Positions 1-8,391 of a stretch of 26,961 nt of DNA are shown piece by piece. Source of the DNA: Elusimicrobiota bacterium. Lineage in GTDB: Bacteria; CG03; SLGR01; PWQF01. Position numbers and translations under genes: made by a program. Position 1 is the stretch's first letter. The number at the start of each line of letters is the position of its first letter. The stretch is from NCBI GenBank assembly GCA_003557485.1, contig PWOI01000190.1, positions 1 to 26,961 of the forward strand, given 5' to 3'. The notes under the pieces were generated by a model. That model saw only the letters and a list, made by a program, of their open reading frames with translations, ran no database searches and was not told where the DNA came from.

Positions 1-66
1 AGGAGCAAAAAACAGCTTGACGCAACACATAAATACTAATAGAATTTAAATCGGATCTAAACAAAA

Positions 67-116
67 CAGGGGTGGGGAATACTAATTACCCTGCCTGGGG
101 AATATGATGACCCCTG
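67..116. repeat. 50-bp inverted-repeat-bounded element at the 3' end of the truncated SGNH gene
   Basis: The element is bounded by CAGGGGT at 67-73 and its exact complement ACCCCTG at 110-116. Inside lies a 9-bp direct repeat, TGGGGAATA, at 73-81 and 96-104. Its right edge coincides with the point where the SGNH-TPR reading frame loses similarity to its paralogs. It could be a miniature mobile element or REP-like sequence. No transposase is visible and I see no second copy in the window. Confidence 0.45.
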
Positions 117-841
117 ACATATTTGTCCGCCTCTGTAAAATCCCCCATCTGCCTATAATAATTGCCCATCTGCACATGCAAATAATCATTATCAGGATTT
201 TCTTTGAGCGCTTTCTTAAAGTATTTTTCAGCCCTATCATATTCCCCCTCAGAAATCCAATAATTTCTCCAGTCCTGATAGCTCATATCATCCTTATCCG
301 GCAGACTGGATTTCGGAGATTGGCTTTCTAAAGTTTCCTGAGATTTAAACCTTGCGGCTAGATGCATTTTTACAAGACCAAACAGGTTGTAACTCCTGAA
401 ATTTTGGAGAAATTTTTGAATACCGGAACCGGGTTCTGCAACATGAAACATATGTGTATCGAAATCATTTATCCCCATCATTGTTATTACAATGTCAGGA
501 TTATACTTATCTAACGTTGGTTCTAATTCAGATAATATACGGTTTGTATTCGTGCCTGGCACCCCTTTATCTATCACGCTGAATTCAATATCTAAACCGC
601 TATTGTCAAGAATCTCCTGCAAAAAAGGCGGCCACTCTCCGGCAGTGGTGGATTCCCCAAGGCATAACACGCGAATACTGTCTTTTCTTCGGAGAATTGC
701 CCTGTTCCTGCGTTCCTGAAGACTGAGAAAAACAAATCCCCCAAGGCGCAGCCCGGCTTCAAGAAGTATAAGGGAAACGAAAAGTCCCGCCAGCACAAAA
801 GCTGCCTTTCGCCTAAAATTCACTTCTTTTTTCACAGCCAA
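86..841 (-). CDS. Truncated membrane-anchored SGNH/GDSL hydrolase with TPR remnant
   Basis: The protein has 251 residues. An N-terminal hydrophobic anchor (about residues 12-40) is followed by an SGNH hydrolase core: block I G-E-S at 62-64 (candidate nucleophile Ser64), the conserved VIDKG-type block near 89-93, and block III G-I-N-D at 123-126. One TPR-like helical pair occupies about residues 195-242. The paralogs in this window (491 and 517 residues) continue with more TPRs and a C-terminal D-x-x-H catalytic block; this copy stops before it, so it lacks the catalytic Asp-His pair. Homology breaks at the residues encoded at the edge of the inverted repeat at 67-116, which supplies the last residues and the TAA. 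The start is TTG; an in-frame GTG two codons later is also possible. It was probably an envelope esterase and is now either inactive or a pseudogene. The SGNH assignment is firm; loss of activity is inferred. Confidence 0.8.
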   Translation of the reverse strand: MAVKKEVNFRRKAAFVLAGLFVSLILLEAGLRLGGFVFLSLQERRNRAILRRKDSIRVLCLGESTTAGEWPPFLQEILDNSGLDIEFSVIDKGVPGTNTNRILSELEPTLDKYNPDIVITMMGINDFDTHMFHVAEPGSGIQKFLQNFRSYNLFGLVKMHLAARFKSQETLESQSPKSSLPDKDDMSYQDWRNYWISEGEYDRAEKYFKKALKENPDNDYLHVQMGNYYRQMGDFTEADKYVRGHHIPQAG

Positions 842-955
842 ACTCTAATCACTGAATTACTCAATGGATTCCGAAAGACTTCACAAAACACCTCTGTATT
901 AAGCTCCGCAGATTACATTTCAGTATTTTATTAACTTTCATCGATCAGGCACAGG

Positions 956-974
956 TGTCCTCAAAAATTGGACA
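956..974. repeat. Short TGTCC/GGACA inverted repeat, possible IS-end relic
   Basis: TGTCC at 956-960 and GGACA at 970-974 form a perfect 5-bp inverted repeat around an A/T-rich 9-nt centre, in the gap upstream of the truncated SGNH gene. Ends beginning TGTCC occur in some insertion sequences, but nothing else of an element is present, so the IS origin is a guess. Confidence 0.2.
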
Positions 975-1021
975 AAGAATCCCGAAAATCCGATTTCAAC
1001 TCCCGGGAGCAAACAATACCC

Positions 1022-1717
1022 TTAAGCTCCTCCGGCCCCTTTCCTGGCCAGGCGGTCGGCCCTCTCATTCCACCTGTCGCCCGTATGCGCTTCAACCTTG
1101 ACCCAGGTGAGCTTAAGACCTAGAGACCGCACGAACTCCCGGTACTCCCTTGTAAGAGGCATCTTTGCCCTCCACTCCCCGGTGACCCATTTTTTAAGCC
1201 CTTCGTAATCGTAATGCACTGTAACCTCTCCGGCTCCGTCTGAGGCGCACCAGGCAAGAGAGCTCTTCACCCCCTCTATCTCTCCGGCGACCTGCCTTGT
1301 CCCCGAGACCTTCCCGGGGCTCACAGGACCGCAGAGCTCCCTGAGAACCCTGTTATCCTTCAGTATAACCGCGCCGTACCCGGTCGATTCCCCGAGGCAG
1401 GACCCGTCGGCGTATACATGATACCCCTTCCCGGGCCGGGCCGATTCCCCATGCCAGGTCTCCTCCAGCTCTTCCCTAATATTTTCCTTGAGAACCTGCC
1501 GGAGGTCTATCTTATACGAGTTTTTCCGGGGACTGTGATATATAGTAAGAGGGAATTCCCCCTCGGGGGATATGACCTTTATCCTGGCGTTATAGGGGCC
1601 GCAGGCCTCCGGGATAAGCTTCCCTTTCAACCCGGATTCCTCAAGGGCCTTAAGGAACCCCTTAACGCGCTCACCATTTATCCATGCGGGAATTTTATCA
1701 GGGTACAAGGAGATCAA
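1022..1717 (-). CDS. Ribonuclease HI-family protein with an extra N-terminal domain
   Basis: The protein has 231 residues. Residues about 98-227 form an RNase H fold that would cleave the RNA strand of RNA-DNA hybrids using two metal ions. The expected acidic residues are visible: Asp104 (Y-A-D-G-S), Glu146 (A-G-E-I-E), Asp170 (H-Y-D-Y) and Asp221 (N-E-R-A-D-R-L-A), with catalytic-loop His211 in the E-A-H-T-G-D segment. The first 95 residues are not part of RNase H and I do not recognise them; they do not look like the viroplasmin-type hybrid-binding domain. The start is TTG at 1717, with no in-frame ATG nearby, and the gene overlaps the end of the PPC-domain gene by 20 bp, suggesting translational coupling. 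It may be a housekeeping gene stranded among envelope genes. The catalytic assignment is firm; the native substrate is not known. Confidence 0.88.
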   Translation of the reverse strand: MISLYPDKIPAWINGERVKGFLKALEESGLKGKLIPEACGPYNARIKVISPEGEFPLTIYHSPRKNSYKIDLRQVLKENIREELEETWHGESARPGKGYHVYADGSCLGESTGYGAVILKDNRVLRELCGPVSPGKVSGTRQVAGEIEGVKSSLAWCASDGAGEVTVHYDYEGLKKWVTGEWRAKMPLTREYREFVRSLGLKLTWVKVEAHTGDRWNERADRLARKGAGGA

Positions 1718-2141
1718 AACCCGTTTCCGGGTCCCTTTCCCTGGAGGCGGAGGTCCCGGTAAGCTCGAATATGACCGCTTCCATGATATGCCATACCCTG
1801 ACCCCCGGGCGCACGCACCCGGCAGCAGCAGAGCCGCCCCGGCCGGCGGCTATATGCATATGAAGAACGGGCTTCCCACCGGGGCCCGGAAAAAGAGTCC
1901 CGGTCCCGGCCGTCTCGTAAACCCCGTCAAGGACATAGGTGATAGGGTCGATCTTCCTGCCCCGCCCCTCCTCGGGCCCTGTGACAAGGCGGCTTCCGGT
2001 ATCGGCGCCTCCCAGAATTATAACGGCAGCTGCCCTCACCCCTTCTTTAGCGGCAAGCTCCTCTATCGATTCGTGAAGTATATCACCGTCTTCAAGCCTC
2101 ACTATGAATACCCTTCCCTGTGAAGCCTCGGAATATTTCAT
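1698..2141 (-). CDS. PPC domain protein (DUF296, PD1-like)
   Basis: The 147-residue protein is a single PPC/DUF296 domain. Recognisable parts are the G-G-A-D-T-G segment (44-49), the H-M-H-I motif with His94 and His96, and V-W-H-I with His118; in known family members three such histidines bind a metal. It ends with the usual G-F-D-L-L strand. Plants fuse this domain to AT-hooks, but bacterial stand-alone versions are trimers of unclear function; DNA binding should not be assumed. The ATG at 2141 has a good ribosome-binding site (AAGGAG, six bases upstream). The radical SAM gene ends 45 bp upstream, and the RNase H gene starts inside this gene's last codons, so the two are likely co-expressed. 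Confidence 0.9.
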   Translation of the reverse strand: MKYSEASQGRVFIVRLEDGDILHESIEELAAKEGVRAAAVIILGGADTGSRLVTGPEEGRGRKIDPITYVLDGVYETAGTGTLFPGPGGKPVLHMHIAAGRGGSAAAGCVRPGVRVWHIMEAVIFELTGTSASRERDPETGFDLLVP

Positions 2142-2186
2142 TCTAAACTCCTTACGGCTATTAAGCCCATTACAAGCAACCTTTCT

Positions 2187-3266
2187 TTACCAGCAAAGCC
2201 CCATTGAACTCCTGAGCTCCGGGCTTGATACCCAGAAACTGTAGCAGAGCTCTGAGATTCCCCTCCCAAGCATCTTACGCCTGAAACCCCTCATTTTATC
2301 CCCGTTCCACACCTCCATCAGTGACTGGGTGTTTATATCCCCGACTGGTTCCCGGCAGAAAGGGCGCGCCCGGACCAGGCCCCCGACATCAATATACATT
2401 CTCTTCCAGGGAGAGTCACATAGAATATCAGTATCAGAATGACGCGGGGAATTACTCATAGCAGCATTCAGGGCATCAGGGTCATTGTAATTGTCCGATG
2501 GGAGCCAGCTCATTATCTCCACCCCGGCCTCTCTGCCCCTCTCCCTGATTTCCGGGAGCATACTCTCAAGTTCTTCCCATTCGGGCCTCCGGGGAAGAGA
2601 AAAGATCCTCTCGTTCTCAGGAACTGTATGGTTCATAACAGGGAGTATCCTTACTGAGTCAAACCCGTAACGGGCGGCAAAATCAACAGCGCCGGAGGTT
2701 TCCCGAAAGTTGCTCCTCATGGCGACAAAATTTATCAGAGTCCTTACGGTGTACCCGGGCTCCTTTATCCGCCTGTTTTTTTTCTCTTTCTCCGCCTTAA
2801 GAACCGAGAGACTGTTCAAAAGGCTATCGAAAGAGGCCCCTTTATTTATCTTCTCGTATGTATCCCGGGTAAACCCGGGTATTGAAACCACTACCGTGAC
2901 CCCTCTCCGCACATACTCTTCCGCTGTCTCCGGAGAGAAGAAAAGCCCGTTTGTGTCTATTGTGGTGCGCATATGGGGGTGCCTGAGACTCTCCCGGAAA
3001 AGCTCAGGGAACCTTTTATAAAGAAAAACCTCTCCCCCGCGCCAGTAGATACATTCAAGGTAAGGGTAGAGCCCGGTAACCTGAGATATGATGTTATCCG
3101 GAAGCTCCCAGGCCCTCCCCGCGTCGGGGCACATAATACACCTGATATTGCACCTTGTGGTAAGAACTACGCCCAACTCTCCCGGCATTGATTTAAGAAC
3201 GGTTCTCTTTTCACTCATTTCCCGCCGGTTAAGGCTCCTGTTTTCCTCCAGAATCTCACTCCTCAT
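2187..3266 (-). CDS. Radical SAM protein with SPASM-like C-terminal cysteines
   Basis: This is a radical SAM enzyme of 359 residues from the preferred start. The 4Fe-4S motif C-x3-C-x2-C lies about 20 residues into the recognisable domain (T-T-R-C-N-I-R-C-I-M-C), followed by the W-R-G-G-E segment that contacts S-adenosylmethionine. The C-terminal quarter has the SPASM signature layout (C-D-S-P-W, then G-x-V and P-F-C, then a M-E-V-W-N segment), but the final cysteines are unusual: C-Y-S-F-W and a terminal G-L-C-W rather than a C-x2-C pair. The frame is open to 3320, but the ATG at 3266 follows GGGGGGCAGG and overlaps the upstream gene by 11 bp, so I prefer it. The substrate is unknown. SPASM proteins commonly modify peptides, and the setting in a glycan cluster suggests an envelope-related substrate. 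A second SPASM protein lies at 12069-13136. Confidence 0.85.
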   Translation of the reverse strand: MRSEILEENRSLNRREMSEKRTVLKSMPGELGVVLTTRCNIRCIMCPDAGRAWELPDNIISQVTGLYPYLECIYWRGGEVFLYKRFPELFRESLRHPHMRTTIDTNGLFFSPETAEEYVRRGVTVVVSIPGFTRDTYEKINKGASFDSLLNSLSVLKAEKEKKNRRIKEPGYTVRTLINFVAMRSNFRETSGAVDFAARYGFDSVRILPVMNHTVPENERIFSLPRRPEWEELESMLPEIRERGREAGVEIMSWLPSDNYNDPDALNAAMSNSPRHSDTDILCDSPWKRMYIDVGGLVRARPFCREPVGDINTQSLMEVWNGDKMRGFRRKMLGRGISELCYSFWVSSPELRSSMGLCW

Positions 3267-4839
3267 CCTGCCCCCCGTCTTTACCTCCGCCGGAAGGCTC
3301 CCTGAGCCGGAAAATCTCATACCGGACCCCGGATTCCACTAGAGTAAAACTATCCGAGAGCTCTCTGCTCTTAAAACCGTCCACCGAAAAGAAGTATTCA
3401 GGTTCGGGGTGAGGAATCCTGTCATCCCTGAGAAGGAAGTAATGATCCCCTTCAAGAAACCCGGAGAACCGCTTCTTTGTATTACAGTATGCCGCGGGGG
3501 CTTCGGTATAATACTGAACCAGAGAAGGGATGGCGTTTGTAGAAAAAACCTTCCCCTCGAATGCCGGAAGAGACTCTATCCCGGGGAAGGGTCTGTGAGG
3601 AACGTGATTTATAAGCCGGCCTATTGAGAGAGCGGCAAGTATAAGCATAACTCCTCCTAAACGCAGCTTTAAGTTTCCCGCGCCCCTCCAGATTCCAACG
3701 ATAAAGATCCCCCAGAGAAGCCCGGAAAAAGGGAAAAACAGAAGCGGCGTGGAGCCGGCAAAATGGGTGGCGGTGTGCTGGGGGAATATAAAGAACCAGG
3801 CAGACCCCATAATAAGAAAAAGGGCTGCAAGGCGTATAATACCCGGAGACCCGCAGGCGGAAGCGACTCTTTTCCGGATACTTTTAAATAACAAAAGGAC
3901 CGCAGCGGCGGACCAACCGTAACCGTAGAGGTTTTCCAGCCTCCTGTAAAGAAGCAGGAGGTACCCCTCCGGGACCTCCGGGGACCTGTCCCAGATAACT
4001 ACAGGGAATTTATCATATATATCCGCAAAAGTAGAACTCAGCCCGTAGCTTCTCTTAAGAAAAATTGCCGCAAGATCCCTGTGCCAGAACTCAAACCCAA
4101 GCGCCCATATGATAAGTACATTCCGGAGAAGAAAGGCCGCCGCCGGGGCCGAGAGAAAGAAGAGGAGTTTCCTTAGCGAGAGTTCCTCAAGTTTTAAGAT
4201 TTTTACTCCGGCGGCAAATAAAACCATAAAGGGTATCAGCTCATAGTTTGAGAAGGCGGCGCAGAAAAACCCAGCCCAGCCCAAACCCCGGGAAAGCCCT
4301 GAAGGGCGGCGGATATCGGAAACAAGGAAATACAGCCCAGCAAAAACAAACATCCACTGGTGACTTGAAAAAAGGCTGTCCCCCCAGTAGAGCAGGTAGG
4401 GGTTACTAACCGTTACAAGGAGCCCGGCCAGGGCTACCGCATCCCCGGCCAGCGCTTTGATCAGTTTATAAAAGAAGAAAAACCCTATGAGGGTCCAGAG
4501 GATACCCGGCAGGCGCTGCGCTGGAACTCTGCTTAATCCCAGTCTGTGGTATACACCGTTTATTATATCCGAGAGGGGAGGAAAATGGGTATAGTAAAAG
4601 GGATGGTACTCTTCAGGTCCCACGGCGTAATCAGCGGTGAACTTCAGATTTCTGAACCCGAACCTGGCAAAATTCATCCCCGGGATATACTGGTTGGCGT
4701 CAACATAGGAATCCCCGACCTGCGGCGTACGAAACTCCGGGTTCCGGCTCCAGAGGCTCAGCATAACTGCTCCGGCAAGAATTATAATGAGAAATGCCGC
4801 TACACCGGATATGCTGAAAGGTCTCTTAAATATTCTCAC
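3256..4839 (-). CDS. GT-C-type polytopic membrane glycosyltransferase (PMT/ArnT-like)
   Basis: The 527-residue protein has an N-terminal hydrophobic helix (about 10-30), a long first external loop rich in acidic and aromatic residues (Asp43 and Asp47; P-P-L-S around 87-90), then many hydrophobic segments and a soluble C-terminal tail of about 100 residues. This topology and the acidic first loop match GT-C enzymes, which transfer sugar from a polyprenyl-phosphate carrier on the outer face of the membrane. The start is GTG and overlaps the GT2 gene by 14 bp. That is a natural pairing: the GT2 enzyme would make the lipid-linked sugar and this protein would use it. The family is fairly sure; the acceptor is not. 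A plain membrane protein of unknown function remains possible. Confidence 0.7.
   Translation of the reverse strand: MRIFKRPFSISGVAAFLIIILAGAVMLSLWSRNPEFRTPQVGDSYVDANQYIPGMNFARFGFRNLKFTADYAVGPEEYHPFYYTHFPPLSDIINGVYHRLGLSRVPAQRLPGILWTLIGFFFFYKLIKALAGDAVALAGLLVTVSNPYLLYWGDSLFSSHQWMFVFAGLYFLVSDIRRPSGLSRGLGWAGFFCAAFSNYELIPFMVLFAAGVKILKLEELSLRKLLFFLSAPAAAFLLRNVLIIWALGFEFWHRDLAAIFLKRSYGLSSTFADIYDKFPVVIWDRSPEVPEGYLLLLYRRLENLYGYGWSAAAVLLLFKSIRKRVASACGSPGIIRLAALFLIMGSAWFFIFPQHTATHFAGSTPLLFFPFSGLLWGIFIVGIWRGAGNLKLRLGGVMLILAALSIGRLINHVPHRPFPGIESLPAFEGKVFSTNAIPSLVQYYTEAPAAYCNTKKRFSGFLEGDHYFLLRDDRIPHPEPEYFFSVDGFKSRELSDSFTLVESGVRYEIFRLREPSGGGKDGGQDEE
3267..3276 (-). promoter_or_regulatory. Purine-rich ribosome-binding site choosing ATG 3266
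   Basis: On the minus strand GGGGGGCAGG sits immediately before the ATG at 3266, inside the last codons of the GT-C gene. It favours this start over the ATG at 3320, which would give a 65-bp overlap. Confidence 0.45.
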
Positions 4840-5572
4840 CGGAAGAATAACTTATTTTAATTAACCTGCAAAAATCCCGCAGAAGATAAAAAAAAGAGTT
4901 CATGGCAAGTATTTTTGATTTTCCCTGCAGGCGTTTTCCAAGCGGCACGTGAACCTCGACTATCCTGTATCCCGCCCGGTTTGCCCTGAGAAGAAGCTCG
5001 GCCTGAAAAAGAACGCCCCCGGAGAAACCCGGGACAGACTCCAAAAACCGCCTGGGATATACCGCCAGACCGTTATAGTACTTCAACCTTAAACCCGTGA
5101 CCGCGTTAATAAGCCAAGTGTACACATAAGAAACAGTTTTTCTGAGTTCCGTGCGCGGATCCATCCCTCGGTGATGGCAGGTGATAACAGTGTTTTCCTC
5201 AAGGTGAGGGAGGTATTTCAGGAAACTCTCAGCCGAATCCTCGTGGTCTGCGGGAAACCAGGTAAAATAATCCCCTTCCGCCGCCGTCAGTGCACTCCGG
5301 TAAGAGGCCCCCAGCCCCCTGTTTTTTCCGTGATGTATAACTTTAATAACCCCTGGTTTTTCTGAACCCAGTTTATCCGCCGCCTGTGATGTGCGGTCGC
5401 TGCTTCCGTCATTTACTATAATGACCTCTATCGCGCGAAGGCGGGGTGACAGGTGCCTGAGCAAATCCTCAACCGCTTCCCGCAGGGTCTTTTCTTCGTT
5501 ATAAGCGGGAACGCAGATTGAAAGAGATATGGTATTAGTCTGGAAAGTATCTGTTTCCCGCATATTAATCAC
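4826..5572 (-). CDS. GT2 glycosyltransferase, polyprenyl-phosphate sugar synthase-like
   Basis: The protein has 248 residues and a GT-A fold. The nucleotide-binding segment S-I-C-V-P-A-Y-N-E-E is at about 18-27, N-D-G-S-S-D at 54-59, N-R-G-L-G at about 84-88, and the metal-binding acidic cluster P-A-D-H-E-D at 107-112 (the usual form is D-A-D). Size and motif order match the DPM1-like branch, which moves a sugar from a nucleotide to polyprenyl phosphate at the cytoplasmic face. There is no C-terminal membrane pair, so it is a peripheral enzyme. The GTG start at 5572 overlaps the YfhO-like gene by 8 bp; an ATG at 5563, right after that gene's stop, is an equally good start. It is coupled to the downstream GT-C gene by a 14-bp overlap. 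Confidence 0.88.
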   Translation of the reverse strand: MINMRETDTFQTNTISLSICVPAYNEEKTLREAVEDLLRHLSPRLRAIEVIIVNDGSSDRTSQAADKLGSEKPGVIKVIHHGKNRGLGASYRSALTAAEGDYFTWFPADHEDSAESFLKYLPHLEENTVITCHHRGMDPRTELRKTVSYVYTWLINAVTGLRLKYYNGLAVYPRRFLESVPGFSGGVLFQAELLLRANRAGYRIVEVHVPLGKRLQGKSKILAMNSFFYLLRDFCRLIKISYSSGENI

Positions 5573-8315
5573 ATTTTTTATTCAGAAGCAGCAGAAAAAA
5601 TAGACCCGACAGTGTCAATCCGGAAAAGATCAAAGGAAGGTAGAAGCTTTTGGGTGAATATATAAATTCCACCTTATGAGTTCCGGGTTCTATAAAAAGA
5701 CCCCGGAAAGCGAGGTTGACCGGGTAGATTTCGGTCTCAACCCCGTTTACTCTGGCTCTCCACTCAGGGTGATAGGTGTCTGTCAGAACAAGAAGAGCCG
5801 GCTCCGGAACCTCTACTCTTAAAATCAGTGAGTTTATATTGTAAGACTCGAACTTAACACTATAATCAAGTTCTCCCTGGCGCGGGATAAATGTTTCCGG
5901 GATCTCTTCCCGCTCTGCATCTTCCACTACCGCCTTCTCTGAAAAATACCCGGAGTTTTCCAGCATCCATCTTAAAGAGCTTTGCGGGGAATCAGAAATT
6001 TCCCAGTCACGCACCATAAAGGCCCTTGGCATTGCCGCCTTATTCCTGTATTTTTTTATGATACCGTCATAGACTATCTCTGTATCGGGCAGGTTCTCGT
6101 ATTTATTAGAAAGATAGCTTCCGATGCCGGCAAGTGAGAAAAACTCGCTCCTGGCCCTTATATTCCCGGCTATATCCACTCCGGTCACTTTATCCATTAT
6201 CCCTGTATACCACAAACTATGATATTTCCCCTGGGGAATAACAGAAAGACAGTAATCCTGAAACAACTGAAACCTTTCGATAGAAGTGCTTACTATGGAT
6301 TTAACATCCTGAATCTCATATACTGAGGACGAGTTCGGGAAGGTAACGCCCCTTATACCCATAATCCTTGATATTCCGTCATAATCTCTGACCGCTTGAG
6401 GATATTCAAACGGGCTTTCACGAACAGGCATATTTCTCGCCCCCGCAAAACCTATTAGGGCAAGGCAGGGAAGAGAAATAAGCGCGGTGTTCCTGATCCG
6501 AACCACGCTTGTTTTTTTTCTTGTATATATCAGAAGCACACATAATATAAGAGCATAGAAAAAAAGCCGGATGGCACGGGCGGTCTCACCATAACCAAGT
6601 GTGACGTGAAACATCATCCCCAGAACTATTACGGAGGTGCCTGTTAAAGCGCGTAAGTTTTCCTCAACATTATCTCTATTTAACAGGATAAGAAGGGAAA
6701 ATGACAACCCTACTCCTGCGATAACCGCTTCCGCCATACCCTGCCAGATGGAAATACGCTGGAGTTTATCCGTTACCGCAATTAAACTAATGGGACTGTA
6801 TTGAAGAAGCGTAAAAGGAAACCTCGCAACTGATATTATAACAAGTGCCAGTATGGCAGCAAACGCCCAGAAATAACGCATTTTTCTTAAAGATAAAACT
6901 ACGGCAGCGTATCCCGGGATAAAGAGGACCCATCTGAAGACTATGATGAATCTAAGCAGAACTTCAGGAAGCTCCACAAAGGTCCAGAGAACATAGTGCA
7001 GGAAAAAACCTAAAAAAATAATAAAAAACCCCGGAATCATAAGCAGATAATCGGGTTTCCCAGTTTTATCGTCCGGTTTATCTTTGAATCCGGAAAGAAG
7101 AGCCTCAAACCCCATAGCAGCGGCTAAAATAAGAGGAAGGCTCCATACGGCTCCGGTCCACCTGGGAGTCCAAACCTGGTCAAAAACAGGCAGGTGTCCT
7201 ATCCAGGAGACCGGCGGAACCCCTATGTTTTTCAGAACCATAAGAGCGCCGAAAACCAGGAAAAATAAATAGGTCTTCCTCCCCCACCATTTTTTCTTAA
7301 TCCCTGCCAGGATGAGAAAACAAGCTGCAGGCCCCAAATATCCTCCGAGGTAATCCCAACCGAAATTGACCGTAACCGGAGCTATGGACATCCTGTATCT
7401 CATAAATTCAGGAAAGACAGAAGCCATCAGTACTGAAACCGGGGCCGGGGATTGCACTCCCATAGTGCTTCCGGGGGGGTGCAGGTGGTAATACTCCCCG
7501 GAATTCATTAAAAAGGGCACATACAGTGGAGAAGATATTATAAGCGCAATCAGCATCGCCAAAAGAAAAATAAAAGCTTTTTTATTCCAGGAAACCTCAT
7601 CCCTGGTAACAGAAATCCTGAAAAAATAATAGCATACCACAAGGATCAGCGCATAAAAAGACACCTCGGGCTGGTCTGCAAGAACCAGAAGAGCTGCGGT
7701 TATGCTCAGAAAAGAAATACTTCTTAAGTTTATCTTCCGGTTAAGAAGTTCGCATCCGAGAAGCACATAAGGCATTAACATTGAATGATTGCTCTTTTCC
7801 GTCAAGGTAAGCATAATGGTCATTGAACCTGAAAAACCGAAAATAATCCCCCCGGCCAGAGAAGGATAAAAGCCTAGCCCCAGGACTTTCAGAAAAATAA
7901 AAACTCCGAGAGCGGCGGCAAAGACTCTGAAAAGAAGAAAAAAGTCCCTCCATACCCAGCCGAAAATATTCTGCAGTATCTGAAAAGGAAATATCACTCT
8001 GGTGCTGAACTGCCCGATCATAGTAATACCGCACCCCTGATAGGGGTTCCAGAGCGGCAGAACTCCTTGCCTAAGCTGGTTTCCGATAAAAACATCCAGG
8101 GCTTCCTCGTAAGCCGCGGGATGGGCTATATCAACATTAAAAGTATTGGGCATATCATAGGTTTGACGGGGCAGGCCGCTTTTAAACCAGGGGAAGCGCG
8201 CGGCCATAGACAGTGTTCTCCCGCAGAATACCACAGGAAAATAAACTGCGGTAATCAAAGCCAGGTAAACAAGGGAAGCTTTAAGTATATTTTTTTTCAG
8301 GGTCTCCTCTTTCAT
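5565..8315 (-). CDS. YfhO family polytopic membrane protein
   Basis: The protein has 916 residues. The N-terminal two thirds consist of repeated hydrophobic helices with short loops. The first large loop carries V-D-I-A-H and the family motif P-L-W-N-P-Y at 87-92. After about residue 620 comes a large soluble region ending in a beta-rich segment (P-E-W-R-A-R-V-N-G near 840) and two closing hydrophobic helices. This is the YfhO layout; Bacillus subtilis YfhO is implicated in glycosylating lipoteichoic acid, and the fold is considered GT-C-like. Here it probably transfers sugar to an extracytoplasmic acceptor. The ATG has no clear ribosome-binding site. It follows the SGNH-TPR gene by 76 bp and overlaps the GT2 gene. 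A diverged paralog lies at 13115-15295. The family call is strong; the substrate is unknown. Confidence 0.87.
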   Translation of the reverse strand: MKEETLKKNILKASLVYLALITAVYFPVVFCGRTLSMAARFPWFKSGLPRQTYDMPNTFNVDIAHPAAYEEALDVFIGNQLRQGVLPLWNPYQGCGITMIGQFSTRVIFPFQILQNIFGWVWRDFFLLFRVFAAALGVFIFLKVLGLGFYPSLAGGIIFGFSGSMTIMLTLTEKSNHSMLMPYVLLGCELLNRKINLRSISFLSITAALLVLADQPEVSFYALILVVCYYFFRISVTRDEVSWNKKAFIFLLAMLIALIISSPLYVPFLMNSGEYYHLHPPGSTMGVQSPAPVSVLMASVFPEFMRYRMSIAPVTVNFGWDYLGGYLGPAACFLILAGIKKKWWGRKTYLFFLVFGALMVLKNIGVPPVSWIGHLPVFDQVWTPRWTGAVWSLPLILAAAMGFEALLSGFKDKPDDKTGKPDYLLMIPGFFIIFLGFFLHYVLWTFVELPEVLLRFIIVFRWVLFIPGYAAVVLSLRKMRYFWAFAAILALVIISVARFPFTLLQYSPISLIAVTDKLQRISIWQGMAEAVIAGVGLSFSLLILLNRDNVEENLRALTGTSVIVLGMMFHVTLGYGETARAIRLFFYALILCVLLIYTRKKTSVVRIRNTALISLPCLALIGFAGARNMPVRESPFEYPQAVRDYDGISRIMGIRGVTFPNSSSVYEIQDVKSIVSTSIERFQLFQDYCLSVIPQGKYHSLWYTGIMDKVTGVDIAGNIRARSEFFSLAGIGSYLSNKYENLPDTEIVYDGIIKKYRNKAAMPRAFMVRDWEISDSPQSSLRWMLENSGYFSEKAVVEDAEREEIPETFIPRQGELDYSVKFESYNINSLILRVEVPEPALLVLTDTYHPEWRARVNGVETEIYPVNLAFRGLFIEPGTHKVEFIYSPKSFYLPLIFSGLTLSGLFFLLLLNKKCD

Positions 8316-8391
8316 ATGATATTAGTGAAACCCATTAAAATCTTTTATCTCCCCCCTGGAAACAGGCGCTTATCTCATTTTTCATGAGAAC

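Noticed and set aside
1-88. Truncation by the window edge
   Set aside because: The gene has its own TAA at 86-88 with 85 bases of window left beyond it.
1-116. Simple frameshift as the cause of the truncated SGNH gene
   Set aside because: I read the other two minus-strand frames past the break. Both stop within about 20 codons and neither resumes TPR or the D-x-x-H block, so a single-base frameshift does not explain the loss.
7741-8034. 97-residue minus-strand open frame inside the YfhO-like gene
   Set aside because: It is an out-of-frame shadow within a well-supported membrane protein gene.
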